The notes under the pieces are model-generated. The model was not told the DNA's origin and did not search any database. It saw only the letters and a list, made by a program, of their open reading frames with translations. This document shows, piece after piece, positions 10,398 to 21,369 of a stretch of 64,000 nt of DNA. The DNA is from Cyclina sinensis (lineage: Eukaryota > Mollusca > Bivalvia > Venerida > Veneridae): NCBI GenBank assembly GCA_012932295.1, contig JAAONU010000014.1, positions 17,177,039 through 17,241,038 on the forward strand, given 5' to 3'. How positions within the stretch are numbered: position 1 is the stretch's first letter; the number at the start of each line of letters is the position of its first letter. The translations under genes were made by a program, and so were the position numbers.

Positions 10398-10933
10398 TGA
10401 TAAGCTTCGACCAGTACAAAAACAAATATCACGCCTACGGGTACACACCGACCTCGCAGTCAATTAAAATTGACTTTGCGCTTATAAACCCCGATTCAAC
10501 TGACTGAAATACCTGTAAATTTTGCAGAAAATTAAATTCTGTAAACTTTTACTTTATTTCAGGTAAACAAAAGAATCGTCTACCAAATATCCGGTACCTT
10601 GCAAGGATTTAAATTTGTTTGTCTGAGTTCTGTCACCCACTCTTCTCACATTCTTCCGATAAAAGACATACTCAAATATCGGTAGAATAAATTTAAATAT
10701 TTTTCAATATACAATAAATACTATGTATATTGAAAAGGATACATACAACTGACACTGTACGCTTCATATAACGTAAATGTATGCCCTGAAATTTCTAAAT
10801 GCATATCCCTGACATGCGCAAAGAAATTATAACATGCGACTAAACAATAAGGTGGATACACCGTGAAAATAAATGGAAGGAAAAAAAAACACTGGCGAAA
10901 AAAAAACAAAAACAACAACAACAAAAAAAGAAA

Positions 10934-11009
10934 CCTTGACTGTAATGCGAACCGTGACACTCAAGATCAACAACACAGCGCTCTAACCAACTGCGCTATC
11001 GGGGACGTC
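10934..11009 (-). repeat. Second tRNA-like sequence in the gypsy leader
   Basis: The minus strand reads GATAGCGCAGTTGGTTAGAG (A box) and, further on, ACGGTTCGCATTAC (B-box-like). The anticodon arm is poorly paired. It is probably a tRNA-derived relic. Confidence 0.5.
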
Positions 11010-11841
11010 GATTTATCCTGTAAAGAAACTCCTGTAGGACAATAGTAGTTTTAGCGAGTGGTTAGTAAATAAGGCATGCTCGTGAATTCCTGCCAAGTTT
11101 ATTTCTGTCACTAAATGGAATCCTACTGAGTGATTACTGAGGAGTACTGAAAAATCCTATCGATGGGAACTAAAAACAGCAAGTAAAAATGAAAGCTTTG
11201 CAAAAATCTAGGGCCTTGTCAAAAATTTAAAATGTAAACAATGACTCTAGAAGAAAATCTTACCGGAACAACTATCCAATAAACTAAAAATATATATATC
11301 CAAAATTATCACTAAATAATCCTACCACACATTACCAAAGTAATAGTTTCACACACACTCAAACACTGTTCAACAAAAAGAACGCAAAAATTCACTGTAA
11401 GCGAAAAATGTCAAAGTACGTGGCACATCCAACGACAACGACGACGAAGTAACGGGAAGTCCAACGATGAAGGATCCTATCCGACGACGACGACGAAAAC
11501 TAACGACTCGAGCCTCTGATAAATAAACAAATGTGGTGTAATGTGAGGTACCTCAAACACAAATGTAAACAATGGAGTGCACGTGTCAGTGTTTATGGGA
11601 ATTCCGTAGTATGGATACGATATCCAATGAAATCACTCTGACGTCAACAGTCTGTGATCACATGACTAATCTGCATAACAGTCAGTCCAATAAACTCCTT
11701 CAAAACAATAGCTGTTGCATAATAAAAATGCGTTGGAAAATCGATCCCCGAGATTCAAATACGCTTGTATCAAATGTATAGTAAATTGAACTGTCTCTCT
11801 ATCGAAAAACAATGTCTGGAAGACATCGTAGTTACACACAG

Positions 11842-11859
11842 AATTCACGTTGGGCGCCA
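11842..11859 (-). promoter_or_regulatory. Primer-binding site (tRNA-Lys type)
   Basis: Immediately inside the 5' LTR, after one spacer base, the minus strand reads TGGCGCCCAACGTG. This matches the sequence complementary to the 3' end of tRNA-Lys used as primer by several retroelements. It fixes the inner LTR boundary at 11861. Confidence 0.82.
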
Positions 11860-11860
11860 A

Positions 11861-12565
11861 TGACGGCGTAGCCCAAGGCCGGCATAGATTTAGGGGTTCG
11901 TCTGTGCGGAAGAAGAGACAAGTCTGAAAATATAAATATCCTCGATATTTAATTACAATGTATGCAGGTATGCATAAAATAACAATGAGTTGCATACGGT
12001 GGTCAAATGGCAAATGCCTAAAACAATACAAGCATTACAACGTAAAACAACATGAATCCAGGTAGGTATTGTTTACAGGTAAAATGGCCTGGTGTCAAGT
12101 CACTATAGAAAGGGTTGTTACTGAATGTAAATATCGCTAAACTGTTTTAGTGCAGGATTAACTTAGAGATGCTTATATAAAGTGTCCTTATGAAGAACAG
12201 GAATAAAGTACAGCACTAACCTGAAAATATAAATATCCTCGATATTTAATTACAATGTATGCAGGTATGCATAAAATAACAATGAGTTGCATACGGTGGT
12301 CAAATGGCAAATGCAACAAAGCATTGCATTTGTCACTTGAGCACAATAGGCAACGTCACGGGTGATTAGTTAGTTCAGGTTAGTATCAAACAGTAACAAT
12401 GTATTATAGGACTGTATGGGATAGAGGTATATGACGGACAAGGCATCTATGAGAACATGACATAGCTGCACTGTATTAAGTACAGATAAATATAATAGTC
12501 ACAAACTGTTATAAATATGTTTATTTGTATTTTACGGACTTCCATCAAAAACCGACCCTATGACA
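11861..12565 (-). repeat. 5' LTR of the gypsy element
   Basis: The LTR is 705 bp and on the element strand runs from TGTCATAGGG to GCTACGCCGTCA, with canonical TG...CA ends. It contains an internal direct repeat of about 95 bp (from ~11930 and from ~12227, offset 297 bp). The start is set by the ATTG target duplication and the end by the adjacent primer-binding site. Confidence 0.9.
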
Positions 12566-14312
12566 ATTGTACCCTTGAAAAAGCTTTTTGCAAGTATGAA
12601 AACATGAAGGTAATTGACGATCTCAATTACAACATGCTTATTGATGACAAATGTCAAACATTAAAGAGCTCTTGTGATATATTTGATTCAGTGAATATTG
12701 CTTCAATACCAACATGTTTTTCAAACAAAGCCCATCCTAAACTTATTGATGTAGTTCTTACAACTAATAAAAATATTAGGCAATATTTGTAATTTTGATT
12801 ACGAACTAAGTGACCGCTACGATTTTATTGGGGCCAGTTTAAACAAGAAACTCAAAAGTCAAAGGATAGATTTTGTTCTTATAAAAGGTTTTGAAATTTA
12901 AATGCTGAAAATTTTAATTCTGATCTGAACACTAACATTTTAAATCTAAATGCAAGTCACAATGATGTAAATGAAATGTATGATAATTTAAGTGATATAT
13001 TCCTGAAAAACTGCAAACCAACATGCTCTTATTAAAAAGAAAAGAGTATTATAAAAGCCAACCCCTTTCATGAATAAATCATTAAACAAGGCAGTCTATA
13101 AGAAAAGGATGCTCTTCAACAGGTATAATAAAAATAAAACATCTAACTGGGATTTCTTTTAGAAAGCAAAGAAATTTAGTGACAAGTATAAGAAGGAAAT
13201 CAATGGATAAATATTTTATTGATCGTTGTGCTGGGGGTTGTATATCTGCTGACTTTTGGCCCACAGTAAAACTTTTTTTTATTAAAATTAGGGAACATCT
13301 TCTCAAAAAGATACCATACTATGAGAAAATAACAAAATTATAACATCTAAACAGGAAGTTTTAACATCTTTAATAGTATTTTTTATTTTATTTTATTTTT
13401 ATTTTTTTTAAGTTTTTAAATTTTCTTTTTTGTAAATGTGGCTCAAATTATTGGTAATAATTCAGTATATGTAGAAGAACATCATCCCAGCATACTTTCA
13501 TTTAAATCAAATAATAATATTGAATCTGACTTAAGGTTTCTGTCTGTGGAATCATCTTTTTTAGAAAGACAAATTGGTAAGCTAAATAGTAATAAAGACA
13601 CTAGTTCTGACGGCATTTCATCCAAGTTACTTAAGCTATCAAAACCCACAGTCTTAGAACATATTACCTCCATAGTTAATAAATCATTTGAAAACTCGGT
13701 CTTTCCGGATAATTTAAAAATAGCACGAGTAACACCTTTACATGAAAAAGAAAACATTAAAAGGGTAATTACCGTCCAGTTAGTATTTTACCTACTATAA
13801 CCAAAGTTTTTTGAAAGAGCAATAAATATTCAACTAACACAGTCTTTTGACCAACATTTCAATGCTTTTCTTTCAGCTTTCAGACCTTGATATGGCTGCT
13901 GAACAACTTTCCTAAGAATTATTGATGACTGGAAAAATGCACTCGATGAAAATAAATATATAGCTTCAGTCTTGATGGACCTTTCCAAAGCTTTTTGTTT
14001 GTCTCCCTTATGATCTCCATACCTAATTACGCTGACGATAACACCCTGTCATACGCACGTTATAATTTAGATATACATGTAGTTAAATCTACTATAGAAA
14101 GTGAGAAGGTTTATCTCTAATTAAATGGTTTTCCAACAACAAAATACCAATCTAGAAAAAATTCAAGCAAATGCCATTGGTTCTAAAACTCATTAAGCAA
14201 ATATTTCTTTTGACTTGTCAGGAAATAAAATAAATTTTGAAGATGAGTTTCTCTTGTTATAACTATAGACTTCAGATATAATTCTGATACCCAAATTTCT
14301 AATTTATGTAAA
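12566..14312 (+). pseudogene. LINE: end of endonuclease and reverse transcriptase (decayed)
   Basis: This continues the LINE broken at 2669. About 12570-12790 encodes the endonuclease C-terminal part (DDLNYNML, then IDVVLTT). After a linker with stops, 13438-13800 gives the reverse transcriptase N-terminal pattern KDTSSDGISSKLL and ARVTPL, then pieces with LMDLSKAF near 13975 and YADDNTLSYA near 14028. The YADD box is the catalytic site. Multiple frameshifts and stops mean it is inactive. The pattern fits the CR1/Jockey group. The following insertion at about 14313 interrupts the thumb region. Confidence 0.85.
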
Positions 14313-14909
14313 ACAAGAACTGTCACTGTAAGATGACAATGCCCCCGAACGTGGTGCTTTGACCTTTGAACTGAGAACCAGTCATTCAGTGGTCAAGGTC
14401 AAATAAATATAGGTCAGTGGGAAGGACTTATCCAAAGGGGGTTGTGTCCAAGTATGAAGTAATTCCATTTACTTATAAGGAAGTTATGGGCAATGTTAAA
14501 GTTTTTGGACAATTGGATCTTCAAAGTGAAGGTCATTCAGGGGTCAAGGTCAAACAAATATAGCTCAGTGGGAAGGTCGTGTCCAAAGGGGCGCTGTGTC
14601 CAAGGATGAAGTAAATCCACTTACTAATAAAGAAGTTATTGCCAATGTTAAAGTTTTTGGACAATTGGATCTTCAAGGTAAAGGTCATTCAGGGGTCAAG
14701 GTCAAATAAATATAGGTCAGTGGAAAGGTCTTGTCCAAAGGGGTGCTGTGTCCAAGTATGAAGTAAATCCACTTACTAATAAGAAAGTTATTGCCAATGT
14801 TAAAGTTTTCGGACGGACTGACGGACAGACGGACTGACTGACTGACGGACGGACTGACGGACGGACGGACAGTTCAAAAACTATATGCCTCCCTTCGGGG
14901 ACATAAAAA
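14313..14909 (+). repeat. ~150-bp-unit repeat element inserted in the LINE
   Basis: It starts with CAAGAACTGTCACTGTAAG and ends with GGACGGACGGACAG followed by CTCCCTTCGGGGACATAAAA. In between, a unit marked by GTCAAGGTCAAA recurs at about 14393, 14543 and 14692, a period of 149-150 bp. A second copy of the family lies at about 42722-43261. The LINE reading resumes at 14910. Similar A-rich bases at both junctions leave the exact ends uncertain. Confidence 0.82.
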
Positions 14910-15452
14910 GCATCTCGGCAACTAAATGTTTTAAAGCGTATAGTTAGACATCTATGTAAACTTGGCAAGCTAGATAGTTATTGTTCATTTATATTTTCCT
15001 ACTTTAATTTTTTGCCCATTAACTACACATTTTTGAAGCGTGACAAACAACAAAAAGATCGAAAACATACAGAAAAAAGCTCATAGATTTATTTATAATG
15101 ACTATAAATCTGACTATGAAAGTCTCCTATATAAATCCAAACTACCAAGTTTAAAGATTAGAACGTTAAGACAATAGCAATTGAAACATTTAAAATAGTT
15201 AAGAAACAATCACCAACTTATCTTCATGATCTAATTATAACTAAAAAAAAACTCTTATTCGTTTGATACACTAACCCACTTCCTCAGGTAAGAAGTACAT
15301 GATATGGTCTCAAATCTTACCGCTCCGCAGCACCCAGACTCTAGACCTCGTTTCCTCAGCATTTTAGAGATGTAACGGGACTCAACCAGTTCCTGAGTCT
15401 GATCCGCTCGTGGGATGGAAAGAGCTGTAGATGCTTTTGTTGCCACAATTAG
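14910..15452 (+). pseudogene. LINE: reverse transcriptase C-terminal end (decayed)
   Basis: The LINE resumes as ASRQLNVLKRIVRHLCKLGK and continues through HRFIYNDYKSDYESLL and SPTYLHDLI. It ends with the conserved FRDVTGLNQFLSLIRSW segment and a stop at 15450-15452. Internal stops (for example near 15300 and 15342) confirm decay. The sequence after the stop (to about 16360, with TTTGTATTTGTATT runs at the end) may be the LINE 3' UTR and microsatellite tail, which is inference. Confidence 0.8.
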
Positions 15453-16384
15453 AATTTGTGTTCGTTTGCTTTTGTCAGCTTATTTCTTTTAGTTGCTTCA
15501 CTAACATGTATTTTATTTAATCTTGTGTTTAGTTAGCTTTTGCTCGCTTTTAGCATGTTTAGTTGCCTTCCCAGGATGCAAACCAAATTTATTTTTAGTT
15601 TCATATCATGTTCAGTTTATGTGTGAGGTTGTTGCTGATCTGTTCCCTACGAATATGATTTGAGGTGATACTTCTTAAGACTATTTTATCGTCACCCTTT
15701 TGTGCTAGTTTTCTTTCTCAACTTTTATATGAGTCTTCGGTTTTATGGCAGATTTTAGAAACCCTGAGGCTTTTGATCAGCAACAATCCCACAATTTCAT
15801 TTGATAATGCTTATATTTCCTGCTTTCTAATTCTCCACAGTGTACCCTATACTCTGTGGACGAGGATGCTGAATGGTCTCGATGAATACTATTATGTTTA
15901 TGCATACCTTATTTTAAAAATAAGACTTAATAAGTCATAGGTCAACTCTTTTTCCTGCCTATGCTATGAGTTATCGCATGTTTTGCAATGTTGTTTGCTT
16001 TTACTTTTTACACAATTATACTGCTAGACAAATTTGTAACTTTTGAATAACTACTTTTAGATTAATATTGTACTTTGTTTAATAGTATGGTATATGACAT
16101 TAGTATTAATGTTAATCTATTCTTAATTATCAATGTTTTAAACGTTGTCTGATATCATTATTGTATGTATGAAACTTGGTGTATCATTTAGAATTTTTGT
16201 CGTCATATTTATTGATCCTAGAATGTGTTTTAATATGTTATAATTTTTGTGATTTGTTAAATTATGCTTGTTATTGTGTCGATCAATAGCGATACATCGC
16301 TAATGTTTTATTGTTCTTGTTCACATTTTTTTTTTTGTATTTGTATTTTTGTATTTGTATTAGTTAACTGGATTTATCGGTATA
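15453..16384. other. AT-rich stretch, possible LINE 3' UTR
   Basis: No gene is supported. The T-rich sequence ends in TATTTGTATTTTTGTATTTG (about 16337-16360), which would fit a LINE 3' microsatellite tail. Confidence 0.4.
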
Positions 16385-16930
16385 TACAAACGATAATTAT
16401 CCCCCGCCTGAGGCAGAGTGATAAAATAAATTGTTTTAGTGTTGCCCGTCCGTCTGTTCTATGTGTCCGTGTGTGAGTCCTTGCGTGAGTCCGTCAATCC
16501 GGTGTCTCAACTCGGAAATGGTTTGGAAAGTTTTAAGCAAAATATGTTGAATATGTTTACTGCAATAAAGAAATATGGTCCTGCAAGTTACATTCATCTA
16601 GACCTTGAAACACTAGAGCAATGGCTCTTTGTAAGCTGAATTTCGCAATAACTACGTCAGGAGGCAGATCTTGAAAACGGTGTCGAAATTTTAAATGAAA
16701 TTACTTGAAGATGTTAACTAAGGTGGACAATGTTTCTCTGCAATGATCACTTACATTGTCAAGGAACACCAGAGTTTTGGTACTTTGATTGCATAAATTT
16801 TACGTTATCTTGATTTGTCTGTGGGTGTTTACGGCCATAACTTGGAAACTCTTTATACTAACTAGATAGATATGCATTAGCAAAGTGCACCAATATACGT
16901 GCAAGTTGCCCGGCACATCACGTTTATCTT
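16385..16930 (-). repeat. Repeat of the CCCCC/GGAC-tail type, minus orientation
   Basis: The segment opens with ATTATCCCCCGCCTGAGGC, followed by CCGTCCGTCTG and repeated GAGTCC. It then carries degenerate sequence with GGCCATAACTTGGAAAC near 16832. The order of elements is inverted relative to the other ~150-bp repeats in the window. Confidence 0.5.
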
Positions 16931-17810
16931 AGTGTTGAAACTGAAAAACAAGAACACCAACTACAGGTGTGTTCCCTAACCATATCTCAGTAATGTTATT
17001 CAATGATTAAAACGTAATTTATTACTATTGTTGGTAGTATTTTGTAACGTTCATCTGAAATGGTATGTTTAAAATAAGTTAAGGTCCTAGGATTCGTCAT
17101 ATGTTTCGGCCTAAGGGTACCCGGGAATCAGAAAAGATCACTTTCTGGGTTCCAAAGCCGTGCATAGAGTTATTAGAAAAAACTGGGTTAATATTCGTTC
17201 AAACCAGAAGGCCTTTGGGATAGATGTAGAAAAATATAATAAGGTCTAGTGGTCTACCATCAAATATGGTGGGATAAAGATTTTGTATTGCCTGTCTGTC
17301 TGTTCAACCAGTCTCATAACTTAGTTACAAGTGGATGCTATTTCATGAAACTCAACATGCGTGGATATACCGGGGTAAATTCGATGAATTTCCTTTTTTA
17401 ATCGTTTATTTTGAACGGATGTACGTTATATTGCAATAGGTCATAAAATATATCTGCTGAAATAAAGGAACTGACACAAATACTCCAGTAAATGATGTAA
17501 TGACTATTAGACATATATATTAAACATATTCTCTTGTCCGCGCTATGTAAGCTTAAATGAATTATGTTTTATTGTTTTGCCTAAAAGCATTACAGTATTT
17601 TCTCGTGCGATATTATATCTATCAATGAGCTTGTTAATGTACTTCATATCTACAATGTGGTAGAATTCAGTACAGATAATTTGTTAAAGTAACAACGTAA
17701 GGACAGCTCAGTTGATTGTAAGTTACTTTGAAAACTTAAATTAACATAGACATTAAGACAACCCTTGAATTTGATGGCTGGACTTTTCATAAAATCACAT
17801 CTGGTTGTAG

Positions 17811-17972
17811 TAACTATTCACTGGTACTGTATCAGATACGTCATTTTTACTGGTACAGTGGAAACCGGACTGAAATCTCAGCCTTTTGCCATGCAAACGG
17901 CATGGAATTACTGAAGAAACGGTACAGAAAGAATGTGACAAGGTGACACACCTTCTTCTGGAGTCATTTAAC
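17811..17972 (+). pseudogene. C-type-lectin-like exon remnant
   Basis: The frame gives YWYSGNRTEISAFCHANGMELL, which resembles the first half of a C-type lectin domain (aromatic start, alpha-1 Cys, GMELL). After a one-base frame change near 17914 it continues as KECDKVTHLLLESFN and meets a donor-like GTAATC at 17973. An acceptor-like TTGTAG precedes it. No partner exons were identified, and the frame change suggests a dead duplicate. The call rests on a short motif. Confidence 0.4.
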
Positions 17973-19343
17973 GTAATCATGTTGTTACAACTTTCATCAT
18001 TATGACTATATCTATAAACTTCCATTAACTGCCATTTATCAGGATAAGCACGTTTTGTTTTGCCTGTCTCAAAGTAGATATTAGCTCGTAATGACAAGAA
18101 CAAAGGCGTTTGTGATCTTGAATAGAAGAAGTTGACATCCTGAGATATGTCTATCCAACAGAAGAATATATGTTTAGGCAAAAATATAATTATGTCTATA
18201 CTTTCGTACAAATACAAACAAATATTTCATCACCGATCTTGTCGGGTCCCTTCGTACAAACACTGCCGACACGTTCGGGAACACAAACGATCAGCAAGCC
18301 GAAACTATATTTAGCCATTCTTAATCTTCTTTAAAAAATATGAAAACTTATACCCCCGTGTAAACGAATCACAGCAAATAAACAAGAAATGTTATCATTT
18401 TTGGGGCTTACGGACAAATAAAAACACACACAAACACGTAAATCATTCTCGGTTTCATGAAAAAAAGAATGGGGAAAATGTCAGTGTAAGCAGGGTTGGG
18501 GCACAGATATATTGTATTCTGAAAAAAAAAAACTCAGTGACCTTTATCCGTATTTGAAGAAAGGATAAGTGTACAGAACTGTTAATGGAAACAAATCTAT
18601 ATCATTTTCGGTAACCCAAACATATACCTCGAGTGCTTAAAAGTGTTTTCAAAAACGCATCTCCTTTATCCTAATATAATATGACGTTGACATTCTACGC
18701 TGTCAAAGTCCTACTAAGTAGTTTACACAGTATTGACATATTTATTGTTGTGCTCGACGATCTTAAAACAGCTGTTATGTTTTAAGCATTAATAGCAATT
18801 AGCAAGTATGTTTACAAAATCATGTGTTTACAGTTAGCTAATAATATTCTATTTTTTCATTATAAATCTGTTAAAAAACTTACTATTTTTGTCTTAAATT
18901 CAGATCAGTCATTTCGTCTTTATTTATGCAAATCTATCTTTAAAACACATGATTTGCAAAATACAAGCATATCATTCGGCATGTTTACACTATTATAAAC
19001 AATATAAGGCTAACACATCTATGAATAATTTCTTAATACAAACTTGTTCTATAGTCGAGGTCTGTAACAGTTTAATTGTAACTGCCTGTATTAACTAAAG
19101 AAAAATGGCCAAGAACTTTACAGTCATGATGAATCAGCCTTCCAGTTGTTTTAATTCATACAAATGTTCGTCAACTGAAAATGTAAAGAAAATCAAATAT
19201 TACTTGTATTTAGAATACGTGCTATGTGCCAATATGTATACGTTTTTGTTTTCACATAGTTTTTCAAAAAAGTAAAATGTAGTGATAAACATCTTATCGT
19301 GTTACTCTTTGCAAAAATCAGTCAAACGAAAAATAGTGATAAT
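17973..19343. other. Non-coding stretch
   Basis: No supported gene. A 140-codon minus-strand frame at 17795-18217 is mostly the complement of the lectin-like remnant and shows no domain. The rest is AT-rich. Confidence 0.45.
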
Positions 19344-19513
19344 AGACCGTTCTAACGGAATCGGGATCGAAATTTAAATTGGAATTGGAATATGATATAG
19401 CGAGGGTAATTTCAAAACAACCAATGTATATAGGTATAAAAACAGAACTGTACACAGGGTGTTGTATTTTAATAAAAACAACGTAAAAGTTAACAATATA
19501 GTCCAGCATGATG

Positions 19514-20026
19514 CTATTGAACCTGTTTACGCCTTCGTACCAGACAGGCGCATATTCTGGGAAGTAAGAGTCTTGAATGACGCCATTTTGACTTGACAAC
19601 AGAGTAACCGTTAAGATTTCCAGTAGGATGTTCTACACTAACTCTATGATTGTTTATCAATCTATTCAGTTTGCGGCATTTTTGTTGATGTATAACATCA
19701 GGCCGTCTTGCAATTTGTTGATTCGTGTAAGGAGTCATAAGGGGATATCTGTTAGGATAAATTTTGTCAGCAAGCAGAACGCATTCGTCTGGGAATGGAA
19801 GCAGCTCTCCCCCTATCTGCTCCATCAAGTTGAATTGCTGTGCTTCGTTGAGATGTCCAGGAAACCCAGAGGACACAAAACAGATATTGCCAGCCGTGTC
19901 TACCACAATTTGAGTGTGAATTGCATGGAATTTCCTGTATCCGGAGTCGGGAACAATGAAACAGCTGAGAGACAGGGTTTCGTCCAAATTCACCCGCTTT
20001 ATTTACAGCAACCTAGATGCCATTGA
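19514..20026 (-). pseudogene. Harbinger transposase, C-terminal two thirds (DDE_Tnp_4 type)
   Basis: The protein part contains GYRKFHAIHTQIVVDTAGN, then SGFPGHLNEAQQF, LLADKIYPNRYPLMTPY and KCRKLNRLINNHRVSVEHP. These are the order and motifs of PIF/Harbinger transposases. The usual N-terminal part with the first catalytic Asp (DGTH-type) is not found upstream. The second Asp region reads LLADKIY instead of the usual LLGDSGY. It is therefore a truncated, probably inactive transposase. Confidence 0.8.
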
Positions 20027-20249
20027 AGATGAAGATATAAGGTATGTTATCTTCATAAATTGCTGGAAAAGTTAATCATATAGAAGTTCTTACCTATCAA
20101 CTCATTTAAATATGCAATAGCGATTTTTAATTATTAAACTTTTCATATCATTGAGAAAAATGACCGTCATCCGTCACTGTTAAAGCAAAAATAGGCATTG
20201 TATTAGCAAAATTTTAAGTCTTCTTAAAATACCCCTTTCATTCACAGGA

Positions 20250-20643
20250 CTCAAGCCCGACGTGTCAGAGATATAAAACGGAGGTTAATAGCACAACCAG
20301 GCCAAGAAGAGCGTGCTCTACAGGACCAGCCGCAACATGGCGAACCTAACAACAACGCTAACGATCGCCGCGAGGAAATCATTCAGGATTTAAGCGACTC
20401 ATGCGACGAAGGTCAGGGCGCCAACAATCATCAAGAGCCTCCTGCAGAAAACCCTTAAGACCCGGTTGAACAGCCTTATCAGCCGGTACAAGCTCGAAGA
20501 AGATGGCGTCGTGGCCGTCGCTCCTTCTCCGATATGATAAGGCAAAATCAGATGCTCTATAGAAGGTTCTTGACGAAGAAGGTCCCAAAACTCTTGAGAG
20601 AGATGGGCGTGAGCAGCGATACTAGTGACGAACAGTACGTCTA
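20250..20643 (+). CDS. Harbinger second protein, C-terminal fragment (unrecognised, basic)
   Basis: After an acceptor-like TTCACAG at 20243-20249, a plus-strand frame encodes a charged protein (ARRVRDIKRRL, then RARRRWRRGRRSFSDMIR), ending in SSDTSDEQYV and a stop at 20641-20643. One in-frame stop lies near 20458. Harbinger elements usually carry a Myb-like second gene, sometimes in opposite orientation. This could be its tail, but no SANT motif is visible. Confidence 0.35.
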
Positions 20644-20785
20644 GATTAGAATCAAATTTTGTATCGAACTGTATTTCATTCATTTGAAATAAAGGCATTG
20701 CAAAAATATTTTTGAGACACCCCTCTTTTATATTCCGTATTCCGTGTTCCTATTCCGCATTCCAATTCCGTTAGAAAGGTCTAAT

Positions 20786-21369
20786 ATGCACAACTATACT
20801 ACGTACTAAACAGTTCTGTAAAGTTTCGTTAAAATCTAATCATGAATGTAGGATAAGCTGTGATTTCAAAAAGTTCCATAAAAAGATGATCGTGTCAATA
20901 TGTATAACTGTACTAGATGCTGAAATAGTAAATGGAGTTGTAATAGCTTCAGCTCCTGTTTCCAATAATAAGCCTTATTGTGTTTGCATATACTCAGTCT
21001 CTTGATATTTTTGGCTTATTACTAGAGGTCTGTCTTACTAACCTTTGTTTAATCATTCAGTTCATTGCATGCATCTACACAAATACACATATAACATCTT
21101 AGTTGATATTAATTGATAATACCGCGGCAAAATGTCTAACACTTTTAAAAACTGTCAAACATACCAGTGTTTATCCTTAAATTGTCGTATTTTGTTCCCG
21201 CTTCACTATTTGCACTTGTACCTGAAATCATATTTAAAGCAGCAAGTTTTACTGACTTTCCTCTTTTTCAATAGAAAACTAACTCCTGACAAAACCAGAA
21301 TTGCCGCTGTCCTGCCGTCACTACCCCCGCATGCCGCTTTGTCAGTATGGTATTGATATATGGGAACAT
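20786..21369. other. AT-rich non-coding stretch
   Basis: No gene or repeat recognised between the Harbinger element and the tandem array. A short 74-codon plus frame shows no domain. Confidence 0.45.

Larger units (their letters stand above)
10099..11841 (-). other. Leader of the gypsy element
   Basis: About 1.74 kb of non-coding sequence lies between the primer-binding site and the Gag start. I see no long open frame. It contains two tRNA-like segments on the same strand as the element (about 10321-10397 and 10934-11009), A-rich runs near 10895 and 10108, and CGACGACGACG-type short repeats near 11432-11510. Confidence 0.7.
2670..12565 (-). mobile_element. Ty3/gypsy LTR retrotransposon, nearly full length, abnormal 3' LTR
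   Basis: The element reads on the minus strand, 9,896 bp long. Order: 5' LTR (11861-12565), primer-binding site (11842-11859), long leader, Gag (8371-10098), basic Gag C-terminus (8008-8313), protease (7145-7978), reverse transcriptase and RNase H (5424-7148), integrase (4124-5408), polypurine tract next to 3532, 3' LTR (2670-3531). I see no envelope-like frame. Both flanks carry ATTG (2666-2669 and 12566-12569), which fits a 4-bp target-site duplication. The host site is the endonuclease region of a LINE. Over the shared 609 bp the LTRs differ at only two positions I can find (3035/12069 and 3152/12186), so insertion is recent. Even so, Gag and Pol carry in-frame stops and integrase carries a frameshift, so this copy is probably not autonomous. 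Confidence 0.93.
19344..20782 (-). mobile_element. PIF/Harbinger DNA transposon
   Basis: Imperfect terminal inverted repeats start AGACCGTTCTAACGGAAT (left) and AGACCTTTCTAACGGAAT (right, reversed). They are flanked by AAT at 19341-19343 and 20783-20785. A 3-bp TTA/TAA-type duplication is typical of Harbinger. It is about 1.44 kb long and contains a transposase fragment and a second, opposite-strand frame. It looks internally deleted. Confidence 0.85.

Noticed and set aside
15255..15446. Minus-strand frame
   Set aside because: It is the complement of the LINE reverse transcriptase end, which has clear protein motifs on plus.
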